8,848 nt of DNA from Clostridia bacterium. GTDB taxonomy: Bacteria; Bacillota; Clostridia; Oscillospirales; Acutalibacteraceae. Each line of letters opens with the position of its first letter. The first letter of the stretch is position 1. The notes beneath the pieces were generated by a model. That model saw only the letters and a program-made list of their open reading frames with translations, did not search any database and was not told the origin of the DNA. The position numbers were made by a program, and so were the translations under genes. Below are positions 1-6,083 of this stretch, piece after piece. The DNA is taken from the NCBI GenBank assembly GCA_017437165.1, contig JAFSBS010000418.1, positions 1-8,848 on the forward strand, in the 5' to 3' direction.

Positions 1-1054
1 AGGCAATGTTGGCTATCTTGATATCAAATCTACCGTTTATAAATATATGGGCTCTTTCCACTCTGTAAACAGAGTCTTTGAAGGCATTATGTATATTGTA
101 GTGGTAATTGCGGGTGGTCTTTTCTTAATCAACAAAAAAATTGAAGCAGCAGACTATGTTGCCTACTTAATGTATATTTCAGTTCTTTTAACTGCGATAA
201 AAAGAATTGTAGAATTTGCAGAGCAATTCCAACGTGGTATGACAGGTATTGAACGTTTTACGGAAATTATGGATATTGAACCATCGATAAAAGACAAACA
301 AGGTGCAAAAGAATTAACTGTAAACGAAGGTAATATTGAATTTAAAAATGTCAGTTTCAAATATTCTGATGTTACCGAAAATGTACTTACAAACTTAAAT
401 ATTCACATTGAAAAGGGGCAGAAGGTAGCTCTTGTTGGTCCTTCAGGAAGTGGTAAAACCACTCTTTGTAACCTTATTCCGAGATTTTATGAAATTACAA
501 GTGGTGAAATTTTAATTGATAACACAAACATTCAGGATGTAACCTTGAAATCATTGAGAAATAATATTGGTGTTGTTCAGCAGGATGTTTATTTATTTTC
601 AGGAACAGTTAAAGAAAACATTGCTTATGGTTTAAAGGATGCAACTGATGAAGATATTTATAACGCGGCTCGTCTTGCCGGTGCTCACGAATTCATTTCA
701 GAATTACCAAATGGATATGACACTTATGTTGGTGAACGCGGTGTTAAACTTTCGGGTGGTCAAAAACAAAGAATAAGCATTGCTCGTGTATTCTTAAAGA
801 ATCCTAAAATTCTTATTCTTGATGAAGCTACAAGCGCACTTGATAACGAAAGTGAACAAATCGTTAAAAAATCACTCGATTTATTGGCGGAAGGTAGAAC
901 AACCTTAATTGTTGCCCACAGATTAACAACAATTAAAAATGCTGATAATATTCTTGTTATGACAAATGACGGAATTGAAGAAAGCGGTTCTCACGAAGAT
1001 TTAATCGAAAAGAATGGCATTTACGCAAAACTTTATGAAATGTATAGTAATTAA
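1..1054 (+). CDS. ABC exporter half-transporter, 3' part (C-terminal membrane helices plus ATPase domain)
   Basis: This is the C-terminal part of an ATP-driven membrane exporter of the fused membrane-domain/ATPase type; the substrate cannot be read from sequence. The frame is open to the left edge (first full codon at 2), so the ATG at 47 is an internal methionine and the true start lies outside. Counting that Met as residue 1, residues 13-28 and about 38-52 are hydrophobic and fit the last two helices of a six-helix membrane domain. A linker follows, then a complete nucleotide-binding domain from about residue 95. Its motifs are Walker A GPSGSGKTT (131-139), Q-loop Gln at 178/179, signature LSGGQ (235-239), Walker B ILILDE with catalytic Glu260, and H-loop His291. 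All key residues are present, so the site should be ATPase-competent, as a homodimer or as the canonical half of a heterodimer. The stop codon overlaps the deoD ribosome binding site, which suggests co-transcription with the salvage genes. Confidence 0.93.
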   Translation, partial: GNVGYLDIKSTVYKYMGSFHSVNRVFEGIMYIVVVIAGGLFLINKKIEAADYVAYLMYISVLLTAIKRIVEFAEQFQRGMTGIERFTEIMDIEPSIKDKQGAKELTVNEGNIEFKNVSFKYSDVTENVLTNLNIHIEKGQKVALVGPSGSGKTTLCNLIPRFYEITSGEILIDNTNIQDVTLKSLRNNIGVVQQDVYLFSGTVKENIAYGLKDATDEDIYNAARLAGAHEFISELPNGYDTYVGERGVKLSGGQKQRISIARVFLKNPKILILDEATSALDNESEQIVKKSLDLLAEGRTTLIVAHRLTTIKNADNILVMTNDGIEESGSHEDLIEKNGIYAKLYEMYSN

Positions 1055-1058
1055 GGAG
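1053..1058 (+). promoter_or_regulatory. Ribosome binding site of deoD
   Basis: AAGGAG lies 8 nt before the deoD ATG at 1067 and overlaps the last two bases of the upstream ABC gene's stop codon. It is the strongest Shine-Dalgarno match in the plus-strand operon. It fixes the deoD start and ties deoD translation physically to the end of the exporter gene. Confidence 0.8.
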
Positions 1059-1066
1059 TTGATTTT

Positions 1067-1795
1067 ATGAAAAACTATCCTACACCTCACATTGACGCGA
1101 CACCGGAAGATTTTGCAAAAACTGTACTTATGCCGGGCGACCCGTTAAGAGCAAAGTTTATTGCAGAAAATTTTTTGGAAAAAGCAGAACTTGTAAACAA
1201 TGTCCGTGGAATTCAGGGTTACACGGGTTTTTATAACAAAACTCGTGTTTCTGTTATGGCTTCAGGTATGGGTATGCCATCAATAGGTATTTACAGCTAT
1301 GAGCTTTTTAATTTCTTCGATGTTGAAAATATCATAAGAATCGGCTCTGCCGGTGGTATGTGCGATAAGGTAAAGGTGCGTGACATTGTTATTGCACAAG
1401 GTGCTTGTACCACTTCAAGATACAGTCACACTTTTAATTTACTTGGAGACTTTGCACCTATTTCAGATTTTACTGTTTTAAGAACAACAGTAGAAAAAGC
1501 AGAAGAACTTGGCATTAAATACGAAGTTGGTAATGTACTTTCTTCAGATGTATTTTACGGTGACACTCCTGAACTTTCAGCAAATTGGCAGAAAATGGGT
1601 GTACTCGCAGTAGAAATGGAAGCGGCAGCACTCTTTATGAATGCCGCAAGAGCAGGAAAAAGAGCAGGTGCTATGTTCACAATTTCAGACCATTTAGTTA
1701 CAGGCGAATCACTCCCTGCGATAGAAAGACAAAACTCATTTACAGATATGATGAAATTAGCACTTGAAACTGCAGTCGAATTGGAGAATAAATAA
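1067..1795 (+). CDS. deoD: Purine-nucleoside phosphorylase, DeoD type (EC 2.4.2.1)
   Basis: Cytoplasmic enzyme that splits purine (deoxy)nucleosides with phosphate into free base and (deoxy)ribose-1-phosphate. The 242 residues match the usual DeoD length and the protein aligns end to end with the E. coli hexameric enzyme as I remember it. Visible motifs are the N-terminal TPHI (His8), the phosphate-binding MPGDPLRAKFIAE (Gly24, Arg28), NNVRGIQGYTG (44-54), RIGSAGG (Arg91, Ser94), the ribose-binding VEMEAA (Glu183-Met184-Glu185), and SDH with Asp208, the residue expected to protonate the purine N7. Arg221 in ERQNSF corresponds to E. coli Arg217. No active-site residue is missing. The family accepts both 6-amino and 6-oxo purines, so adenosine and inosine/guanosine are all plausible substrates. 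It is the first salvage gene of the operon; its stop overlaps the deoB start by one base. A different family member (MTA or uridine phosphorylase) is unlikely given the Asp208 context. Confidence 0.97.
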   Translation: MKNYPTPHIDATPEDFAKTVLMPGDPLRAKFIAENFLEKAELVNNVRGIQGYTGFYNKTRVSVMASGMGMPSIGIYSYELFNFFDVENIIRIGSAGGMCDKVKVRDIVIAQGACTTSRYSHTFNLLGDFAPISDFTVLRTTVEKAEELGIKYEVGNVLSSDVFYGDTPELSANWQKMGVLAVEMEAAALFMNAARAGKRAGAMFTISDHLVTGESLPAIERQNSFTDMMKLALETAVELENK

Positions 1796-2910
1796 TGGCA
1801 AAAAGAGTATTTCTTATAGTTCTTGACTCTTGTGGTATTGGCGAAGCACCTGATGCAAAAAACTTTGGTGATATGGGTGCAAACACTGTCGGTAGCATAA
1901 GTAAATCAAAAGAATTCAATATAGAAAATCTTAAAAATCTTGGTTTCACAGAAATTGACGGACTTTCATACTTAGGTAAGGGCGAATTAAAAAGCGAAGT
2001 TGCCCGTCTTTGTGAAAAATCAAAGGGTAAAGACACTACTATAGGTCATTGGGAAATTGCAGGTATTGTATCAGAAAAACCTTTGCCTACGTTCCCTGAT
2101 GGGTTTCCAAAAGAACTTTTAGATAAATTTTCTAATCTTACAGGTCGTGGTGTTCTCTGTAACAAACCATACTCCGGCACAGAGGTTATAAAAGATTTTG
2201 GCGAAGAGCATTTAAAGACCGGTGATTTAATAGTTTACACATCTGCTGACAGCGTTTTTCAGATTGCGGCACACGAGAGTACAGTTCCGCCCGAAACACT
2301 TTACGAGTACTGCAGAATTGCAAGAAATTTATTAGTGGGTGAACTTGGCGTCGGTAGAGTTATTGCAAGACCTTTTGAGGGTGAATATCCATTTAAAAGA
2401 ACTCCGAGAAGGCACGATTTTTCATTAGAACCCCCGGAAGACACAGTTTTAGATGAGTTAAAATCCAAAGGTTACGATGTAATAGGAATTGGCAAAATTA
2501 ACGATATTTTTGCCGGCAAGGGTCTTACAGAATACACCTACACAAAAAACAATGACGACGGAATGGCAAAAACACTTGAATATCAAAAAAAAGATTTCAA
2601 CGGACTTTGCTTCATAAATCTTGTTGATTTTGATATGGTTTATGGCCACAGAAACGATATCGATGGTTACGCAAAAGCGTTAAGTGACTTCGACAGGTGG
2701 TTACCGTCATTTATCAAGAATATGAAATGCGACGATGTTTTAATTATTACTGCCGACCACGGATGTGACCCCGGAGATATAAGCACCGACCACACAAGAG
2801 AATATGTTCCGTTTATTATGTATGGTGAAAATATTGAACCTAAAAACAATGGCACAATCGACGGATTTACATTCGTTGCAGAAAAAGTAAAAAATCTTTT
2901 AATGGGTTGA
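1795..2910 (+). CDS. deoB: Phosphopentomutase (EC 5.4.2.7)
   Basis: Cytoplasmic metalloenzyme of the alkaline-phosphatase superfamily that moves phosphate between C1 and C5 of ribose or deoxyribose. It links nucleoside phosphorolysis to the pentose phosphate pathway. The metal-site and nucleophile residues can be placed by analogy with the Bacillus cereus enzyme: Asp11 (LIVLDSCGIGEAPDA), catalytic Thr81 (GKDTTIGHWE), Asp280 and His285 (DFDMVYGHRND), Asp321-His322 (TADHGCDPGD) and His333 (STDHTREYVPF). Residues about 100-220 form the cap region characteristic of the family. At 371 residues it is roughly 20 shorter than typical Bacillus homologues, and most of the difference lies after His333. 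The protein ends soon after TFVAEKVKNLL, without the usual C-terminal tail. The ATG overlaps the deoD stop (TAATG), with GGAG at 1783-1786 as ribosome binding site, so the two are probably translationally coupled. Confidence 0.96.
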   Translation: MAKRVFLIVLDSCGIGEAPDAKNFGDMGANTVGSISKSKEFNIENLKNLGFTEIDGLSYLGKGELKSEVARLCEKSKGKDTTIGHWEIAGIVSEKPLPTFPDGFPKELLDKFSNLTGRGVLCNKPYSGTEVIKDFGEEHLKTGDLIVYTSADSVFQIAAHESTVPPETLYEYCRIARNLLVGELGVGRVIARPFEGEYPFKRTPRRHDFSLEPPEDTVLDELKSKGYDVIGIGKINDIFAGKGLTEYTYTKNNDDGMAKTLEYQKKDFNGLCFINLVDFDMVYGHRNDIDGYAKALSDFDRWLPSFIKNMKCDDVLIITADHGCDPGDISTDHTREYVPFIMYGENIEPKNNGTIDGFTFVAEKVKNLLMG

Positions 2911-2916
2911 TAAATT

Positions 2917-3327
2917 ATGACAGAAAAAGAATTAGTTTTAAAAGCAATAGAGTCTATGAAAAATTCATATTCACCCTATTCAAATTTTAAAGTAGGTGCT
3001 GCATTACTTACTGAAAGTGGTAAAGTTTACACAGGTTGCAATATTGAAAATGTAGCTTTTGGACCCTCAATATGTGCGGAACGTGTTGCATTTTTTAAGG
3101 CAATTTCAGAAAACGAAAACAATTTTTCAAAAATTGCAGTTGCCGGTGGAAAAAACGGCATAATATCCTCCTCAACACCACCTTGTGGTGTTTGCAGACA
3201 AGTTATGCGTGAATTCTGCAATGACGACTTTGAAATTTTAATTGTCAGAGAAAATAGTGAATATGACAAAGTTTTATTAAAAGATTTATTGCCCCATTCT
3301 TTTAAACCGGAGATTTTATCAAAATGA
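2917..3327 (+). CDS. cdd: Cytidine deaminase, homotetramer type (EC 3.5.4.5)
   Basis: Cytoplasmic zinc hydrolase converting cytidine and deoxycytidine to uridine and deoxyuridine, which makes them substrates for the pyrimidine phosphorylase encoded next. At 136 residues it has the normal length of the small tetrameric class. Visible motifs are SPYSNFKVGAAL (19-30), TGCNIENVAFGPSICAER (39-56) with zinc ligand Cys53 and proton-shuttling Glu55, and TPPCGVCRQ with zinc ligands Cys90 and Cys93. Arg56 after CAE matches the arginine that tunes the all-cysteine zinc site in the Bacillus subtilis enzyme. The C-terminal LLPHSF motif is intact. The gene starts 6 nt after the deoB stop with only a weak ribosome binding site (GGGTTGAT, 2904-2911), so it may depend on ribosomes finishing deoB. 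Three cysteine ligands and the short length argue against the dimeric E. coli type. Confidence 0.97.
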   Translation: MTEKELVLKAIESMKNSYSPYSNFKVGAALLTESGKVYTGCNIENVAFGPSICAERVAFFKAISENENNFSKIAVAGGKNGIISSSTPPCGVCRQVMREFCNDDFEILIVRENSEYDKVLLKDLLPHSFKPEILSK

Positions 3328-4625
3328 GAATGTATGATATTATAAAAAACAAGCGTGACAATAAAGAATTAACAAAAGATGAAATTGAATTTTTTGTTAA
3401 AGGCTACACTGACGGTACTATACCAGACTATCAGGCTTCGGCTCTCACAATGGCAATTTTCTTCAATGGTATGACCGAAAAAGAAACTGCTATTTTAACA
3501 CTTGCTATGGCAAATTCCGGCGATACAGTTGATTTGTCACAATTTGAAAATAAAACTGTAGATAAGCACTCAACCGGTGGCGTTGGCGATAAAACAACTT
3601 TAATAGTAGCACCAATTGTTGCTTCCCTCGGTTGCATTATCGCAAAAATGAGCGGTCGTGGTTTAGGTCACACAGGCGGTACTGTTGACAAATTAGAGTC
3701 AATTGACGGCTTTAATACTTCTCTTACTAATGAAGATTTTTTTGAGCAAGTTAAAAATATTGGTATTGCAGTTATTGGTCAGACCGGTAACTTAACACCT
3801 GCCGACAAAAAACTTTATGCTCTACGTGATGTTACTGCAACTGTTGACAGTATTCCGCTTATTGCTTCAAGCATTATGAGTAAAAAGTTAGCGGCAGGCT
3901 CTCACACAATAGTTCTCGATGTTAAATGCGGTAGTGGTGCATTTATGAAAACACCTGAAGATGCGAAATCTCTCGCAGAAGAAATGGTTAAAATCGGCAA
4001 AAATAATGGCAGAAATATGGCTGCTATTATTACTGATATGAATACACCTCTTGGCAAAAATATTGGCAATTCACTTGAAGTTATTGAAGCAATTGCGGTA
4101 TTATCGGGTAACGGTCCTGACGATTTGAAATTTGTAGCAAAAGCTCTTGCTACAGAAATAGTTGCACTTTCAAAAAACATAAATACAAAAGAAGCAAGTG
4201 AATTAGTTGAAAATGCAATTTCTGATGGTAGTGCTTTTAACAAGCTTAAGGAATGGGTTGTAGCACAAGGCGGTAACGGAGAATGGATTAAAAATCCTGA
4301 CAACTTCCCGAAAGCAAAATTCTGTGAAGATATATTTGCAGAAAATGACTGTTATATTTCTTCTATGAATGCAGAAGAAATTGGTATTTCGTCTGTTATT
4401 TTAGGTGCAGGTCGTGAAAAGAAAGACGACACAATAGATATGACTGCCGGTATAATTTTAAATAAAAAGACTGGCGATAAAATAAAAAAAGGCGATATAA
4501 TCGCCACACTTTACACTAATAATGAAAGTTCCTTAAAATCTGCAAAGGAAAAATTTCTTAAATCTTTAGAGCTTTCAGATATAAAGCCACAAGAAATACC
4601 GTTGATTTACGAAATTGTGAGATAA
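3324..4625 (+). CDS. pdp: Pyrimidine-nucleoside phosphorylase (EC 2.4.2.2)
   Basis: Cytoplasmic enzyme that cleaves uridine, deoxyuridine and thymidine with phosphate into base plus (deoxy)ribose-1-phosphate. The 433 residues are the normal family length. The N-terminal helical domain is followed by the phosphate site KHSTGGVGDKT (81-91), the family signature SGRGLGHTGGTVDKLE (110-125), and the base-binding residues Arg168, Ser183 and Lys187 (LRDVTATVDSIPLIASSIMSKKLA region). The C-terminal alpha/beta domain closes around residues 340-433. The residue two before the signature Ser is Lys108; as I recall, Bacillus-type pyrimidine phosphorylases have Lys here and the thymidine-specific E. coli DeoA has Met, so broad specificity is favoured. 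I chose the ATG at 3324, overlapping the cdd stop by 4 nt (ATGA). It gives the MRM N-terminus common in the family, and GGAG at 3309-3312 sits 11 nt upstream; the ATG at 3330 is the alternative. It is the last gene before the terminator. Confidence 0.96.
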   Translation: MRMYDIIKNKRDNKELTKDEIEFFVKGYTDGTIPDYQASALTMAIFFNGMTEKETAILTLAMANSGDTVDLSQFENKTVDKHSTGGVGDKTTLIVAPIVASLGCIIAKMSGRGLGHTGGTVDKLESIDGFNTSLTNEDFFEQVKNIGIAVIGQTGNLTPADKKLYALRDVTATVDSIPLIASSIMSKKLAAGSHTIVLDVKCGSGAFMKTPEDAKSLAEEMVKIGKNNGRNMAAIITDMNTPLGKNIGNSLEVIEAIAVLSGNGPDDLKFVAKALATEIVALSKNINTKEASELVENAISDGSAFNKLKEWVVAQGGNGEWIKNPDNFPKAKFCEDIFAENDCYISSMNAEEIGISSVILGAGREKKDDTIDMTAGIILNKKTGDKIKKGDIIATLYTNNESSLKSAKEKFLKSLELSDIKPQEIPLIYEIVR

Positions 4626-4630
4626 ACTGC

Positions 4631-4668
4631 AAAAATTGCACTTTGAAATTTTCAAAGTGCAATTTTTT
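4631..4668. terminator. Bidirectional intrinsic terminator between convergent operons
   Basis: A perfect 17-bp inverted repeat, with left arm 4631-4647, three-base loop ATT at 4648-4650 and right arm 4651-4667. The outer five pairs are A:T, so the hairpin is followed by a T-run when read on either strand (4663-4668 on plus, complement of 4631-4635 on minus). The core TTGCACTTTGAA has only four G:C pairs, so the stem is long rather than GC-rich. It lies 5 nt after the pdp stop and 2 nt from the glyS stop on the other strand, so it can end both transcripts. Confidence 0.92.
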
Positions 4669-4669
4669 A

Positions 4670-6052
4670 TTAAAACTCAATTTTCTCTTCAATATACTTA
4701 ACTAAATCTGCAATCGGAATTCTTTCTTGTTCCATTGTATCTCTGTCGCGGACTGTTACGCAGTTATCTTCTTCGCTCTCGAAGTCGTAGGTAATGCAGT
4801 AAGGTGTACCGATTTCGTCCTGACGGCGATATCTTTTACCGATTGAGCCTGCATCGTCAAATTCAACATTGAATTTCTTTGAAAGTGTACTGAAAACCTC
4901 TGTTGCTTTTTCATTTAATTTCTTTGAAAGCGGAAGCACTGCACATTTGAATGGTGCAAGAGTCGGGTGAAGTCTTAAAACAACACGGGTGTCATTCTTT
5001 TCTGCGTCAACAACCTCTTCATCATAAGCCTCAGTAAGAATTGCTAAGAAGAGTCTTTCAACACCTAAAGATGGCTCAATAACATAAGGAATGTATCTTT
5101 CATTTGTTTCAGGATCGAAGTAGTCAAGGCTCTTACCTGATGTATTTATATGTTGAGTTAAGTCGTAGTCAGTTCTGTCTGCAACGCCCCAGAGTTCACC
5201 CCAACCGAATGGGAATAAATACTCGAAGTCTGTTGTTGCTTTTGAATAGAAGCAAAGTTCTTCTTTGTCGTGGTCACGAAGACGAAGATTTTCTGCTTTG
5301 ATGTTTAATGAATAAAGCCAGTCACGGCAGAAGCCACGCCAATATTCAAACCACTCTAAATCTGTACCGGGCTTGCAGAAGAATTCAAGCTCCATTTGCT
5401 CAAATTCACGAACACGGAAAATGAAGTTACCGGGTGTAATTTCGTTACGGAATGATTTACCAATCTGAGCAACACCAAATGGCACTTTTTTTCTTGTTGT
5501 TCTCTGAATATTTGCAAAGTTAACAAAAATACCCTGTGCAGTTTCAGGTCTTAAATAAAGCTCGTTTTTGCTGTCCTCTGTAACACCCTGGAATGTTTTG
5601 AACATAAGGTTAAATTGACGGATATCTGTAAAATTGTGCTTACCGCAATCAGGGCAAGGAATTGCCTTTTCTTTAATGTAATCCATCATTTGTTCATTTG
5701 ACCAGCCTGCAACAACTGTGCCGTCAAAATCTTCAATTAAGTTATCTGCTCTGTGACGTGTTTTACATTCACGACAATCCATCAATGGGTCAGAGAAACC
5801 ACCAAGATGACCTGATGCAACCCATGTCTGTGGGTTCATAAGAATTGCACTGTCAAGACCAACGTTGTATGGATTTTCCTGAATAAACTTCTTTCTCCAC
5901 GCATTTTTAATATTGTTTTTGAGTTCAACACCCAAAGGGCCGTAATCCCAGGTATTTGCAAGTCCACCGTAAATTTCGCTACCTGCATACACAAAACCTC
6001 TGCCCTTACAAAGAGCAACAAGTTTTTCCATAGATTTTTCTGTGTTATTCAT
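4670..6052 (-). CDS. glyS: Glycyl-tRNA synthetase, single-chain dimeric type (EC 6.1.1.14)
   Basis: Cytoplasmic class II aminoacyl-tRNA synthetase that charges tRNA-Gly. At 460 residues it is the single-chain alpha-2 form (sometimes named glyQS), not the separate alpha and beta chains of E. coli. The N-terminal motif 1 region holds [14 protein letters not shown] (28-41). An insertion carries two CxxC pairs (Cys93/Cys96 and Cys133/Cys136), which suit zinc binding. RPETAQGIF (168-176), motif 2 with Arg202 (FRNEI...[10 protein letters not shown]), [14 protein letters not shown] (285-298) and motif 3 ([11 protein letters not shown], Glu332-Arg333) complete the catalytic core. From about residue 356 the [14 protein letters not shown] segment opens the anticodon-binding domain. 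The start is backed by AAAGGA 9 nt upstream; Met8 is a less likely alternative. It follows the ABC gene by 31 nt, so it is probably transcribed from a promoter further upstream, and no T-box leader fits in front of it. Confidence 0.97.
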   Translation of the reverse strand: MNNTEKSMEKLVALCKGRGFVYAGSEIYGGLANTWDYGPLGVELKNNIKNAWRKKFIQENPYNVGLDSAILMNPQTWVASGHLGGFSDPLMDCRECKTRHRADNLIEDFDGTVVAGWSNEQMMDYIKEKAIPCPDCGKHNFTDIRQFNLMFKTFQGVTEDSKNELYLRPETAQGIFVNFANIQRTTRKKVPFGVAQIGKSFRNEITPGNFIFRVREFEQMELEFFCKPGTDLEWFEYWRGFCRDWLYSLNIKAENLRLRDHDKEELCFYSKATTDFEYLFPFGWGELWGVADRTDYDLTQHINTSGKSLDYFDPETNERYIPYVIEPSLGVERLFLAILTEAYDEEVVDAEKNDTRVVLRLHPTLAPFKCAVLPLSKKLNEKATEVFSTLSKKFNVEFDDAGSIGKRYRRQDEIGTPYCITYDFESEEDNCVTVRDRDTMEQERIPIADLVKYIEEKIEF

Positions 6053-6061
6053 CTTTATCTG

Positions 6062-6067
6062 TCCTTT
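6062..6067 (-). promoter_or_regulatory. Ribosome binding site of glyS
   Basis: On the minus strand this reads AAAGGA, within GGAAAGGAC, and ends 9 nt before the ATG at 6052. It lies in the 31-nt gap after the ABC transporter stop and supports the chosen glyS start over the downstream Met8. The rest of the gap shows no hairpin or T-run, so nothing in it would stop read-through from the ABC genes. Confidence 0.75.
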
Positions 6068-6083
6068 CCAGAAGAAAATTTAC

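Noticed and set aside
47..1054. ATG at 47 as the true start of the first ABC gene
   Set aside because: The frame is open from position 2 and the protein begins in the middle of a membrane domain. No ribosome binding site precedes the ATG.
1740..2036. Open frame of 98 codons on the minus strand across the deoD/deoB junction
   Set aside because: Both sense-strand genes are clear family members through this stretch. The antisense product has no recognisable domain or start signal.
3902..4303. Open frame of 133 codons on the minus strand inside pdp
   Set aside because: It lies fully antisense to a well-conserved enzyme gene, has no ribosome binding site, and its Ser/Pro/Ala-rich translation looks like the complement of pdp codons.
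6053..6083. T-box, riboswitch or terminator between the ABC gene and glyS
   Set aside because: The gap is only 31 nt, with no inverted repeat or T-run. It holds just a ribosome binding site.
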